Of a stretch of 64,000 nt of DNA, positions 17,665-28,183 are shown piece by piece. The notes beneath the pieces are model-generated. The model saw nothing but the letters and a program-made list of their open reading frames with translations. It ran no database searches and was not told the origin of the DNA. Origin of the DNA: Micromonospora rosaria. Its GTDB lineage: Bacteria > Actinomycetota > Actinomycetes > Mycobacteriales > Micromonosporaceae. Location of the stretch: assembly GCF_001567585.1 (NCBI RefSeq), contig NZ_LRQV01000020.1:1-64000 (forward strand), written 5' to 3'. The stretch's first letter is position 1; each line of letters begins with the position of its first letter. Both the position numbers and the translations under genes were made by a program.

Positions 17665-19311
17665 ATGGCCGAGCTGACCATCTCGACGGAGGAGATCCGT
17701 GGCGCCCTGGAGCGCTACGTCTCCGCCTACTCGCCCGACGTCTCCCGTGAGGAGGTCGGCACCGTCGCCGACACCGGTGACGGCATCGCCCACGTCGAGG
17801 GGCTGCCCTCGACCATGACCAACGAGCTGCTGGAGTTCGAGGACGGCACCCTCGGTCTGGCGCTGAACCTCGACGTCCGGGAGATCGGTGTCGTCGTCCT
17901 CGGCGACTACGCCGGGCTCGAGGAGGGGCAGCGCGTCAAGCGCACCGGCCGGGTGCTCTCGGTGCCGGTCGGCGACGGCTTCCTGGGCCGCGTGGTCGAC
18001 GCGCTCGGCCAGCCGATCGACGGCCTCGGTGAGATCGCCAACGAGGGCTACCGCGAGCTGGAGCTGCAGGCTCCGAACGTGATGGCCCGCAAGTCGGTCG
18101 AGGAGCCCCTCCAGACCGGTATCAAGGCGATCGACGCGATGACCCCGATCGGTCGGGGCCAGCGGCAGCTCATCATCGGGGACCGGAAGACCGGCAAGAC
18201 CACGGTCGCCCTGGACACGATCCTCAACCAGCGGGAGAACTGGGCCTCCGGGGACCCGACCAAGCAGGTCCGCTGCATCTACGTCGCCATCGGCCAGAAG
18301 GCCTCCACGATCGCCTCGATCAAGGGCATCCTGGAGGAGGCGGGGGCGATGGAGTACACCACCATCGTCGCCTCCCCGGCGTCGGACCCGGCCGGCTTCA
18401 AGTACCTGGCCCCGTACACCGGCTCGTCCATCGGGCAGCACTGGATGTACGGCGGCAAGCACGTCCTGATCGTCTTCGACGACCTGAGCAAGCAGGCCGA
18501 GGCGTACCGGGCCGTGTCGCTGCTGCTGCGTCGCCCGCCGGGCCGTGAGGCGTACCCGGGTGACGTCTTCTACCTGCACTCCCGGCTGCTGGAGCGCTGC
18601 GCGAAGCTCTCCGACGAGCTGGGTGGCGGCTCGATGACCGGTCTGCCGATCATCGAGACGAAGGCCAACGACATCTCGGCCTTCATCCCGACCAACGTCA
18701 TCTCGATCACCGACGGCCAGATCTTCCTGGAGACCGACCTGTTCAACCAGGGCGTCCGGCCGGCGATCAACGTCGGTACCTCGGTCTCCCGGGTCGGTGG
18801 CGCCGCGCAGGTCAAGCCGATGAAGAAGGTCGCCGGCTCGCTGCGGCTGAACCTGGCCCAGTACCGGGAGCTGGAGGCGTTCGCCGCCTTCGCCTCGGAC
18901 CTGGACAAGGCCTCCCGCGCCCAGCTGGAGCGGGGTGCCCGCCTGGTCGAGCTGCTCAAGCAGCCGAACTACTCGCCGTACCCGGTGCAGGAGCAGGTCG
19001 TCTCCGTCTGGGCCGGCACCGAGGGCAAGCTGGACGACATCCCGGTCGGCGAGGTCCGCCGCTTCGAGTCGGAGTTCCTCCAGTACCTGCGGCACAAGCA
19101 CGAGGGTGTGCTGGCGGCCCTGGCCGACCACAAGTGGGGCGACGACGTGATCGCCGCGCTGGACACCGCGATCGGCGAGTTCAAGCAGCTCTTCCTCGGC
19201 AAGGAGGACGAGCGCCGGATCAACGAGGCGCCGGCCGAGCCGCTGGAGGGTGAGCAGGACCGCGAGACGGTCACCCGGTACAGCGGTGGCGCCCCGGCGC
19301 AGAAGCAGTAG
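17665..19311 (+). CDS. atpA: ATP synthase F1 subunit alpha
   Basis: The non-catalytic nucleotide-binding subunit is 548 residues long. The P-loop GDRKTGKT is at 172-179, and the arginine-finger region is in the [15 protein letters not shown] block. The C-terminal extension (about 25 residues, Glu/Arg-rich, ending GAPAQKQ) is longer than in E. coli; a similar actinobacterial extension is known to restrain ATP hydrolysis in mycobacteria. The ATG follows AAGGAAG and AGAGG. Confidence 0.97.
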   Translation: MAELTISTEEIRGALERYVSAYSPDVSREEVGTVADTGDGIAHVEGLPSTMTNELLEFEDGTLGLALNLDVREIGVVVLGDYAGLEEGQRVKRTGRVLSVPVGDGFLGRVVDALGQPIDGLGEIANEGYRELELQAPNVMARKSVEEPLQTGIKAIDAMTPIGRGQRQLIIGDRKTGKTTVALDTILNQRENWASGDPTKQVRCIYVAIGQKASTIASIKGILEEAGAMEYTTIVASPASDPAGFKYLAPYTGSSIGQHWMYGGKHVLIVFDDLSKQAEAYRAVSLLLRRPPGREAYPGDVFYLHSRLLERCAKLSDELGGGSMTGLPIIETKANDISAFIPTNVISITDGQIFLETDLFNQGVRPAINVGTSVSRVGGAAQVKPMKKVAGSLRLNLAQYRELEAFAAFASDLDKASRAQLERGARLVELLKQPNYSPYPVQEQVVSVWAGTEGKLDDIPVGEVRRFESEFLQYLRHKHEGVLAALADHKWGDDVIAALDTAIGEFKQLFLGKEDERRINEAPAEPLEGEQDRETVTRYSGGAPAQKQ

Positions 19312-19320
19312 GGCCGGGAG

Positions 19321-21713
<2,393 letters not shown>

Positions 21714-21750
21714 CCTGCGGGCCGTTCCGACGGCAGCAGCGTCACCAACG

Positions 21751-21814
21751 ACGAGGGACCGCCCCGGTTGCACCGGGGCGGTCCTCGTTCATCTCGGGGG
21801 CCTATGATCCCCCG
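21751..21814 (+). terminator. Strong double hairpin after atpD
   Basis: The first stem pairs 21751-21768 with 21772-21788 (about 17 bp with one bulged G), starting ACGAGG and including GACCGCCCCGG. A second hairpin, CGGGGG (21795-21800) with CCCCCG (21809-21814), follows at once. This is the strongest terminator-like structure in the window, and it splits atpD from atpC. Confidence 0.85.
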
Positions 21815-21957
21815 GGTCCGGTTCCTTGACGGGACGTTTCCCGTTTCGCGAGGTACCGTCGATCCGCAGCGCCCGTCGGTGGACGGGCGTTGATCCGTGC
21901 AACGAACCGGCTGCGTACGCCCCTTCCCTCCCCGTGGGCGTGACGAAGGAGATGCTC

Positions 21958-23094
21958 GTGGGTAAGGGCGGCAAGCGCGGTGGCAAACGCTCGATGTGGG
22001 CGGGGGTGCCCCGGTGGGCACGGCTGTGCACGGTCTTCGGCGTCGCCCTGATGATGCTCAGCGGCACCACGCTGGTCGGCGCGGAGGCGCTGATGGCGCG
22101 CTACGAGGGTGCCGTCGGCAAGGGTGACCTCTTCGGCGACCAGGCGGCCGGGGCGGCGGAGCGCAAGGTCGACATCAAGGGGCCGGTGAACATCCTGCTG
22201 GTCGGCATCGACCCGCGCGACGACAAGACGCCACCCCTGTCGGACTCGATCATGGTGTTGCACGTGCCGGCCGAGATGGACCGGGCCTACCTCTTCTCCA
22301 TGCCCCGGGACCTGTACGTGGAGATCCCGCCGTTCGAGAAGGCCAACTGGAACGGTGGGCGGGGCAAGCTCAACGGCGCGATGTCGCACGGCAGCATCGT
22401 CCCCGGCGGGAACCCGGACCCGGCGCGCGGCTTCGAACTGCTCGCCATGACGGTGCAGCAGATCACCGGGATCGAGCGCTTCGACGCGGGCGCGATCATC
22501 AACTTCACCGGCTTCCGGAAGATCGTGGACGCGATGGGCGGCGTCACGATGAACATCGAGCGCGAGGTGCGCTCCGAGCACCGGGAGCCGGACGGCACGC
22601 ACCGCAAGGGCAACCCGAACGGTTCGGGCTACATCGGCCCGCAGGCGGTCTACCCGAAGGGCGAGCAGCACCTGGAGGGCTGGCAGGCGCTGGACTACGT
22701 CCGGCAGCGGTACCCCAAGAACGGCGTGCCGGACGGCGACTACGGCCGCCAGCGGCACCAGCAGCAGTTCGTCAAGGCGATGGCCAACCAGGCGCTCAGC
22801 TCCGACGTGGTGACCAACCCGATCAAGCTGGACCGGGTGCTCCGTGCCGCCGGTGAGTCGTTGATCTTCAGCGGCCGGGGCAACACCATCGCGGACTTCG
22901 GCTTCGCGCTGAAGGACATCCGCCCCGACTCGATCACCATGGTCAAGCTGCCCGGCGAGAACATCGGCACCGGCAGCGCGTACCAGGGGGAACGACTCGT
23001 GCCGGAGGCGCAGGACTTCTTCCGGTCGTTGCAGAGCGGGACGGTCGACGCGTTCCTGCTCGAACACCCCGACTTCCGCAACAAGGAACAGTGA
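21958..23094 (+). CDS. LytR-CpsA-Psr family cell-wall glycopolymer transferase
   Basis: LCP proteins attach teichoic-acid-like or arabinogalactan-type polymers to peptidoglycan. The 378-residue product has a basic N-terminus, one membrane segment (about residues 22-45, RLCTVFGVALMMLSG onward) and an extracytoplasmic LCP domain with NILLVGIDPRDD, SDSIMVLHV, the MPRDLYVEIP motif carrying catalytic Arg/Asp, and DYVRQRYP further on. The GTG at 21958 has AAGGAG 6 nt upstream; ATG 21952 and upstream GTG codons are alternatives. It sits between atpD and atpC with a terminator on each side, so it is probably an independent unit. Confidence 0.93.
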   Translation: MGKGGKRGGKRSMWAGVPRWARLCTVFGVALMMLSGTTLVGAEALMARYEGAVGKGDLFGDQAAGAAERKVDIKGPVNILLVGIDPRDDKTPPLSDSIMVLHVPAEMDRAYLFSMPRDLYVEIPPFEKANWNGGRGKLNGAMSHGSIVPGGNPDPARGFELLAMTVQQITGIERFDAGAIINFTGFRKIVDAMGGVTMNIEREVRSEHREPDGTHRKGNPNGSGYIGPQAVYPKGEQHLEGWQALDYVRQRYPKNGVPDGDYGRQRHQQQFVKAMANQALSSDVVTNPIKLDRVLRAAGESLIFSGRGNTIADFGFALKDIRPDSITMVKLPGENIGTGSAYQGERLVPEAQDFFRSLQSGTVDAFLLEHPDFRNKEQ

Positions 23095-23104
23095 CCCCCG
23101 GCGT

Positions 23105-23130
23105 GGCTCCCACCACCCGCGTTGGGAGCC
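23105..23130 (+). terminator. Hairpin terminator after the LCP gene
   Basis: GGCTCCCA (23105-23112) pairs perfectly with TGGGAGCC (23123-23130) around a 10-nt loop, 10 nt after the LCP stop. No U-run follows. Confidence 0.65.
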
Positions 23131-23151
23131 CGCCGGTGGCGCGACTAGACT
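23122..23151 (+). promoter_or_regulatory. Probable separate promoter for atpC
   Basis: TAGACT at 23146-23151 is a good TAnnnT -10 box, with TTGGGA (23122-23127) as a -35 candidate at an 18-nt spacer. The -35 overlaps the right arm of the upstream hairpin. The atpC start lies 33 nt downstream. Confidence 0.5.
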
Positions 23152-23184
23152 TTCGGCAATCCGTCGCCGCAGCAAGGAGACAGC

Positions 23185-23469
23185 GTGGCAAAGCAGCTTC
23201 ACGTCGAGCTCGTCGCCGTCGAGGAGAAGGTCTGGTCCGGCGAGGCCGAGATGGTCATGGCCCGGACGACCGAGGGTGAGCTCGGCGTGCTGCCGGGGCA
23301 CGCCCCCCTGCTCGGCCAGCTCGCCGAGCCCGGCCAGGTGCGCATCAAGCTGGCCGGCGGCGAGCAGATCACGTACGAGGTGGCCGGCGGCTTCCTCTCG
23401 GTCGCCCCGGACGGGGTCACCGTGCTGGCGGAGAGCGCCACTCCGGCTTCCGCCCCGCAGAGCCGCTGA
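23185..23469 (+). CDS. atpC: ATP synthase F1 subunit epsilon
   Basis: The 94-residue product is the N-terminal beta-sandwich ([49 protein letters not shown]) with little or no C-terminal helical hairpin. A short epsilon, as in other actinobacteria, is expected to inhibit weakly. The GTG at 23185 has AAGGAG 5 nt upstream. Unusually, it is separated from atpD by about 1.5 kb holding an LCP gene, two terminators and a local promoter. Confidence 0.95.
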   Translation: MAKQLHVELVAVEEKVWSGEAEMVMARTTEGELGVLPGHAPLLGQLAEPGQVRIKLAGGEQITYEVAGGFLSVAPDGVTVLAESATPASAPQSR

Positions 23470-23481
23470 GCCGCGCCGCCG

Positions 23482-23937
23482 ATGGAGATCGTGGAGGGGA
23501 TCGGCATCGGCGTCGCCGTGCTGGTCGGCGCGGTCCTGATCCTCTTCATCCGGCGGGCCCTGGTCACCCGTAGCGGTGGCATCATCCGGCTCAGCGTCCG
23601 GGTCTCCACCATGCTCGACGGCCGGGGCTGGTCACCCGGTTTCGGCCGCTTCGTCGGCGACGAACTCCGCTGGTACCGGATGTTCAGCTTCGCCCTCCGG
23701 CCCAAGCGGGTGCTCTCCCGCAAGGAACTGGTCGTGGAGCGGCGACGGCTCCCGGAGGGTCAGGAACGGCTCTCCATGCCCGCCGACTGGGTGATCCTGC
23801 GATGTGCCAGTCGGCATGCCCCGGTCGAGATCGCCATGGCGAGTTCCACGGTGACCGGATTCCTCTCCTGGCTCGAGGCCGTCCCCCCGGGGCCGGTCTC
23901 GTCCCGTTTCGCCTCCGAGAACTGGCCCGCCGCCTAA
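23482..23937 (+). CDS. DUF2550 membrane-anchored protein
   Basis: The 151-residue protein starts with one transmembrane helix (about residues 5-25, GIGIGVAVLVGAVLILFI) followed by a cytoplasmic domain with the family pattern GRGWSPGFGRFVGDELRWYRMFSF and RVLSRKEL. Proteins of this family follow atpC in many actinobacteria, including the Rv1312 position in mycobacteria. Function is unknown. It starts 12 bp after atpC and is probably cotranscribed. Confidence 0.85.
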   Translation: MEIVEGIGIGVAVLVGAVLILFIRRALVTRSGGIIRLSVRVSTMLDGRGWSPGFGRFVGDELRWYRMFSFALRPKRVLSRKELVVERRRLPEGQERLSMPADWVILRCASRHAPVEIAMASSTVTGFLSWLEAVPPGPVSSRFASENWPAA

Positions 23938-24120
23938 GCGGTCGCCCCCTCTCCGCCCCTGCCACCCCCGCGCTCCCTGCCCCTGCTGCGCGCCACCGTC
24001 CCCCGCGCGGTGCCCCGCCGGGCGGCGGAGCGGGGTGCGGGAACCGGCACCTGTGTCGGCGTGTCGGGTCGGAGAACCGCCACCACCCGGGGCTGAAGGG
24101 GACTGGACCAGGCGTCAGCG

Positions 24121-24162
24121 GGCCCCGCCCCTCGCTCCGGCCCGCGAGGCTCGGGCGGGGCC
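24121..24162. terminator. GC-rich hairpin between convergent genes
   Basis: GGCCCCGCCC (24121-24130) pairs with GGGCGGGGCC (24153-24162), and the interior also carries CTCG/CGAG. It lies 20 nt past the adenosyltransferase stop (read leftward) and about 180 nt past the DUF2550 stop, so it mainly serves the minus-strand gene. Confidence 0.6.
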
Positions 24163-24182
24163 GGAGCGTCAGCCGACGTAGG

Positions 24183-24755
24183 TCAGCGCGTGCCGCCGGG
24201 GACCCATAGCACGTCGCCCGCCGGATTTGCCGTTCTTGCCAGGATAAAGAGCAGATCCGACAGCCGGTTGAGATACTTTGCCGGGAGGGTGGCGGTCCGG
24301 TCCGGATCGTGCGCGACCAGGGCCCAGGCCGCCCGCTCGGCGCGTCGGGCGATCGTCCGTGCCACGTGCAGCAGCGCCGCGCCCGCGGTGCCGCCGGGGA
24401 GGATGAAGGAGTCGAGCTTGCTCAGGCGTGCGTTGTACTCGTCGCACCAGCCTTCCAGACGCTCCACGTACGCCTCGGTGACCCGCAGCGGGGGGTACTT
24501 CGGGTCGGGCTCGACCGGGGTGGAGAGGTCGGCGCCGACGTCGAACAGGTCGTTCTGGATCGACCCGAGCACCGCCCGCAGCTCCTCGTCAAGTTGCCCG
24601 AGGGCGAGCGCCATGCCGATCGCGGCGTTGCACTCGTCGACGTCCGCGTACGCGACGAGGCGCGGATCGGTCTTCGTGACCTGCTCGTTGTTGCTCAACC
24701 TGGTCGTGCCGGCGTCGCCGGCCCTGGTGTAGATGCGCGTGAGGTGGACGGCCAT
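24183..24755 (-). CDS. PduO-type cob(I)alamin adenosyltransferase
   Basis: The enzyme transfers adenosine from ATP to cob(I)alamin, giving coenzyme B12. The 190-residue product has the ATP-binding N-terminus ([12 protein letters not shown]), [15 protein letters not shown], and the C-terminal [10 protein letters not shown] with [14 protein letters not shown]12-dependent mutase genes (icmA, meaB) occur 20 kb away, so the product has local users. The ATG at 24755 overlaps the proposed murA ATG on the other strand within CATG. A -10 element 7 nt upstream suggests a leaderless message. Confidence 0.93.
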   Translation of the reverse strand: MAVHLTRIYTRAGDAGTTRLSNNEQVTKTDPRLVAYADVDECNAAIGMALALGQLDEELRAVLGSIQNDLFDVGADLSTPVEPDPKYPPLRVTEAYVERLEGWCDEYNARLSKLDSFILPGGTAGAALLHVARTIARRAERAAWALVAHDPDRTATLPAKYLNRLSDLLFILARTANPAGDVLWVPGGTR

Positions 24756-26196
24756 GTCGCACAGCCTACGGATTCCCGACCTGTCGATCCCGACCCGACC
24801 CGATTCCGCTGCCGGCCAGTCGACCGGCGTGGGGCCCGGCGACGCCGGCGACCCGGCGGTCAACGCCGTCGATGTGATCCGGGTCGAGGGGGGTGCCCGG
24901 CTCGCCGGTACGGTGCACGTCGTCGGCGCGAAGAACTCGGCGCTGAAGCTGATGGCCGCCGCGCTGCTGGCCCCCGGGCAGAGCATGATCACCAACGTGC
25001 CCCGGATCACCGACATCGCGATCATGGGTGAGGTGCTGCGCCGGCTCGGCTGCGACGTCCGCTTCGACACCGACGATCCGGTCGACCCGATGGTGGCCGG
25101 CGGCGGGGTGGCCCGGTCCCGCTCGGTCGTCATCGACGTGCCCGAGGAGCCGGGCGTGGAGGCCGACTACGACCTGGTCCGCCGGCTGCGCGCGTCGATC
25201 TGCGTGCTCGGGCCGCTGCTGGCCCGGCGCGGCCACGTCCGGGTGGCCCACCCCGGCGGGGACGCGATCGGCTCCCGGGGGCTGGACATGCACATCGCCG
25301 GGCTGACCCGGATGGGCGCGGAGATCTCCGGCGAGCACGGTTTCGTCATCGCCGCCGCCCCGGCCGGGCTGCACGGCGCGGAGATCATGCTGGACTTCCC
25401 GAGCGTCGGGGCCACCGAGAACCTGGTGATGGCGGCGGTGCTGGCCCGGGGCGAGACGGTGATCGACAACGCCGCCCGGGAGCCGGAGATCGTGGACATC
25501 TGCTCGATGCTGATCCGGATGGGCGCCCGGATCTCCGGGGAGGGCACCTCGACCCTGCACATCGAGGGCGTACCGGCGTTGACGCCGGTGCGGCACGCCA
25601 CGGTGGGGGACCGGATCGTCGCCGGCACGTGGGCCTTCGGCGCCGCGATGACCCGGGGGGACGTCACCGTCACCGGTGCGGACCCGGCCTTCCTGGAGGT
25701 CGCGCTGGACAAGCTGGTCACCGGTGGCGCGCTGGTGGAGACCCGCCCGGACGCCTTCCGGGTACGGGTGGACGAGCGCCCCACGGCGGTGGACGTGGTC
25801 ACCCTGCCGTACCCCGGGTTCGCCACCGACCTGCTGCCGATGGCGATCGGGCTGGCCGCGGTGAGCGACGGCGCGTCGCTGATCACCGAGAACATCTTCG
25901 ACGGGCGCTTCATGTTCGCCAACGAGATGATGCGGCTCGGCGCCGACATCAAGACCGACGGGCACCACGCCGTGGTACGCGGCCGGGAACGGCTCTCCGG
26001 CGCGCCGGTACGGGCCACCGACATCCGGGCCGGGGCCGGCCTGATCATCGCGGGGCTCTGCGCCGACGGGGTCACCGAGGTCTCCCACGTGCACCACGTC
26101 GACCGGGGGTACCCGGACTTCGTGGCCGACCTGCGGGCGCTCGGGGTGGAGGTGGAACGGGGCCGGACCGCCGAGGAACCCGCGCTGGAGATCTGA
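24754..26196 (+). CDS. murA: UDP-N-acetylglucosamine 1-carboxyvinyltransferase, Asp variant
   Basis: MurA adds enolpyruvate to UDP-GlcNAc, the first committed step of peptidoglycan synthesis. The product is 480 residues if started at 24754. It has GAKNSALK near residue 57 and the catalytic loop [13 protein letters not shown], in which D170 replaces the usual Cys. The same Cys-to-Asp change makes Mycobacterium tuberculosis MurA fosfomycin-insensitive, so intrinsic resistance is expected. The N-terminus carries about 40 extra residues before [18 protein letters not shown] 6 nt before the ATG at 24754 supports that start, but a shorter start near 24829-24873 cannot be excluded. Confidence 0.94.
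   Translation: MSHSLRIPDLSIPTRPDSAAGQSTGVGPGDAGDPAVNAVDVIRVEGGARLAGTVHVVGAKNSALKLMAAALLAPGQSMITNVPRITDIAIMGEVLRRLGCDVRFDTDDPVDPMVAGGGVARSRSVVIDVPEEPGVEADYDLVRRLRASICVLGPLLARRGHVRVAHPGGDAIGSRGLDMHIAGLTRMGAEISGEHGFVIAAAPAGLHGAEIMLDFPSVGATENLVMAAVLARGETVIDNAAREPEIVDICSMLIRMGARISGEGTSTLHIEGVPALTPVRHATVGDRIVAGTWAFGAAMTRGDVTVTGADPAFLEVALDKLVTGGALVETRPDAFRVRVDERPTAVDVVTLPYPGFATDLLPMAIGLAAVSDGASLITENIFDGRFMFANEMMRLGADIKTDGHHAVVRGRERLSGAPVRATDIRAGAGLIIAGLCADGVTEVSHVHHVDRGYPDFVADLRALGVEVERGRTAEEPALEI
24763..24768 (-). promoter_or_regulatory. -10 element of the adenosyltransferase gene
   Basis: On the minus strand the sequence reads TAGGCT, then 7 nt, then the ATG at 24755. There is no Shine-Dalgarno. 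This fits a leaderless transcript and places the promoter inside the 5' coding part of murA if murA starts at 24754. Confidence 0.5.
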
Positions 26197-26303
26197 CCGC
26201 GCCCGCCCGCCCCGCCCGTCGTGCCCGCCCGCCCCGCCCATCGAGCGCGGCACGCCCATCGTGCCCGGCCTGCCCGCCCCGCCTGTCGTGCGCGGGCGTG
26301 GGC

Positions 26304-26333
26304 TTAGCGGTCGTTCAGCTCGCCGACTAGGGT
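26304..26333 (+). promoter_or_regulatory. Acyl-CoA gene operator plus -10 box upstream of the hydroxyacyl-CoA dehydrogenase
   Basis: TTAGCGGTCGTTCAG at 26304-26318 is followed by the -10 hexamer TAGGGT at 26328-26333. The distance from motif start to -10 start is 24 bp, the same as in front of the mutase gene at 44852. The motif is an imperfect palindrome around CG(A/G)TCG, the shape of a TetR-family site, and would cover the region between -35 and -10. Confidence 0.55.
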
Positions 26334-26369
26334 GCTGACAGACATCCGTATCAGGCGAGGGAGAAGCAG

Positions 26370-27218
26370 ATGGCGGGTCGACTCGCGGTCGTCGGTGCCG
26401 GGCTGATGGGCTCGGGTATCGCCCAGGTGGCGGCGCAGGCGGGCTGGCAGGTGACACTGCGCGACCTGGACGACGCGGCCACCGGGCGCGGACTGGCCGG
26501 CATCCGGAAGTCGCTGGAGAAGTTCGCCGAGAAGGGCAGGATCGACGCCTCCGAGGTCGACGCGACGCTGGGCCGGATCACCCCGACCACGGAGCTGGAG
26601 GCGGTCGCCGACGCGGACATCGTCGTCGAGGCGGTCTTCGAACGCCTGGAGATCAAGCACGAGGTCTTCCGCGCGCTGGACAAGCTCTGCAAGGCCGACG
26701 CGGTGCTGGCCACCAACACCTCGGCCATCCCGGTCACCCAGATCGCGGCGGTCACCGAGCGGCCGGAGGCGGTCGTCGGGACGCACTTCTTCTCCCCGGT
26801 GCCGATGATGAAGCTCTGCGAGCTGGTCCGGGGCTACAAGACCAGCGACGCCACGCTGGCCACGGTACGGGCCTTCGCCGAGGAGATCGGCAAGACGGTC
26901 GTGGTGGTGAACCGGGACATCGCCGGCTTCGTCACCACCCGGCTGATCTCGGCGCTGGTGGTGGAGGCGGTGAAGCTGGTCGAGTCCGGCGTGGTGTCGG
27001 CGGAGGACCTGGACACCGCCTGCCGGCTCGGTTTCGGGCACGCCATGGGCCCGCTGGCCACCACCGACCTGACCGGCGTGGACGTGCTGCTGCACGCCTC
27101 GAAGAACATCTACGCCGACACCGCCGACGAGAAGTTCTTCCCGCCGGAGCTGCTCCAGCGGATGGCCGCCGCCGGTGACCTCGGCCGCAAGACCGGCAAG
27201 GGCTTCTACACGTACTGA
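26370..27218 (+). CDS. 3-hydroxybutyryl-CoA dehydrogenase
   Basis: The 282-residue NAD(P)-dependent enzyme interconverts 3-hydroxyacyl-CoA and 3-ketoacyl-CoA. It has an N-terminal Rossmann motif (VVGAGLMGSGIAQ), the NTSAIPVTQIA segment, the catalytic His in GTHFFSPVPMMKL, and a C-terminal helical dimer domain ending GRKTGKGFYTY. Length is standard for the single-domain family (Hbd/FadB2/PaaH). GAGGGAGAAG precedes the ATG. Its promoter shares an operator-like motif with other acyl-CoA genes in the window. Confidence 0.94.
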   Translation: MAGRLAVVGAGLMGSGIAQVAAQAGWQVTLRDLDDAATGRGLAGIRKSLEKFAEKGRIDASEVDATLGRITPTTELEAVADADIVVEAVFERLEIKHEVFRALDKLCKADAVLATNTSAIPVTQIAAVTERPEAVVGTHFFSPVPMMKLCELVRGYKTSDATLATVRAFAEEIGKTVVVVNRDIAGFVTTRLISALVVEAVKLVESGVVSAEDLDTACRLGFGHAMGPLATTDLTGVDVLLHASKNIYADTADEKFFPPELLQRMAAAGDLGRKTGKGFYTY

Positions 27219-27223
27219 CCGGG

Positions 27224-27250
27224 GTGTAAGGAGGGGCCCCTTCTTAACAC
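27224..27250. repeat. Half-copy of the palindromic element (copy 3a)
   Basis: This is a single 27-bp palindromic arm: GTGTAAGGAG, then GGGCCCC, then TTCTTAACAC. It starts 6 nt after the dehydrogenase stop and is followed 15 bp later by a full element, which suggests the arm is the basic unit. Confidence 0.8.
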
Positions 27251-27265
27251 CCGGCGCTGTTGGCG

Positions 27266-27324
27266 GTGTTAAGAAGGGGCCCCTCCTCTACCGAAAGCGT
27301 TAAGAGGGGGCCCTTCCTTACACC
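27266..27324 (+). repeat. Double-palindrome element (copy 3b)
   Basis: A full 59-bp element: GTGTTAAGAAGGGGCCCC, core CTCTACCGAAAGCG, then TTAAGAGGGGGCCC and TTCCTTACACC. It lies between the dehydrogenase (plus) and the ABC permease gene (minus), which converge. Confidence 0.87.
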
Positions 27325-27337
27325 TCAGCCTTACCCC

Positions 27338-28183
27338 TCAGCCGTCGCGCTTGCTGGTCCAGCGGAAGGTGGTGAGGCAGAGGACCAGACCGATCACGCA
27401 CCAGGCGGCCAGCACGAGGGCGACCCGGCCCAGCTCGAACGAGCCGCCCGGCTCCTGCGCGCCGAAGCTGTCCGGCAGGAAGACCGAGCGCAGGCCCTGG
27501 CACATCCACTTGAGCGGGAAGATGGCCGCCACCTGCTGCATCCAGTCGGGCAGGTTGGTGAAGACGAAGAAAACCCCGGAGATGAACTGGAGCACCAGGG
27601 CGACCGGGGTGACCACGGCCGAGCCGCTGCGGGCGGTCCGGGCCAGCGACGAGATGGCGATGCCGAGCAGGGTGCAGGCGGTGACCCCGAGGACCGAGAC
27701 CCAGCCGAAGGTCAGCCACTTGGCGGCGGTGGCCGGCAGTGTCAGGTCGAACAGGGCGACCGAGAAGGCGAGCAGCAGCGCGGTCTCCGCCACCCCGATC
27801 GCCACCACCATGATCACCTTGCCGGCGAAGTACACCCACTTCGGCATCGGGGTGCCCCGGTAGCGCTTGAGCACGCCCCGGTCCCGCTCGATCGGGATCC
27901 AGATGCCGAGGTTCTGGAAGCTCACCGTCATCAGGCCGGTCGCGATCATGCCGGTGATGAAGTACTGGGTGTAGCTGACCCCGGGGGCGATCTGGTCGCT
28001 GAAGATCGACGCGAAGATCAGGATCATGATGATCGGGAAGCCCATCGTGAAGACGACGGACTCCCGGCTGCGCAGGAACTGGGTGATCTCCAGCCGGCCC
28101 TGCCGCACCGCCAGCGTGGCCGGGCTGAGCGCCCGTGCGCGGGTGACGGCGACCGGGGCGGCCGGCTTCGTGGTGGCGGTCAT
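27338..28183 (-). CDS. ABC-2 type transporter permease
   Basis: The 281-residue membrane protein has six hydrophobic segments in the ABC-2 arrangement. Markers are the N-terminal helix (SVVFTMGFPIIMILIF), the polar IPIERDRGVLKRYRGTPMP loop typical of drug or lipid exporters, and ISGVFFVFTNLPDWMQ. It is probably one half of an exporter with the ATPase encoded immediately upstream; starts and stops overlap by 4 nt (ATGA). Substrate is unknown. Confidence 0.92.
   Translation of the reverse strand: MTATTKPAAPVAVTRARALSPATLAVRQGRLEITQFLRSRESVVFTMGFPIIMILIFASIFSDQIAPGVSYTQYFITGMIATGLMTVSFQNLGIWIPIERDRGVLKRYRGTPMPKWVYFAGKVIMVVAIGVAETALLLAFSVALFDLTLPATAAKWLTFGWVSVLGVTACTLLGIAISSLARTARSGSAVVTPVALVLQFISGVFFVFTNLPDWMQQVAAIFPLKWMCQGLRSVFLPDSFGAQEPGGSFELGRVALVLAAWCVIGLVLCLTTFRWTSKRDG

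Noticed and set aside
21826..21859. TTGACG and TACCGT as a promoter for the LCP gene
   Set aside because: The spacer would be 22 nt, too long for a normal sigma-70-type promoter; no better -10 is visible at the right distance.
27260..27325. Frames through the palindromic elements that encode peptides like VLRRGPxSTESVKRGPFLT
   Set aside because: Similar peptides appear wherever the element occurs and in several frames, and the element lies between convergent genes. There is no ribosome-binding site, so this is a repeat signature rather than a gene family.
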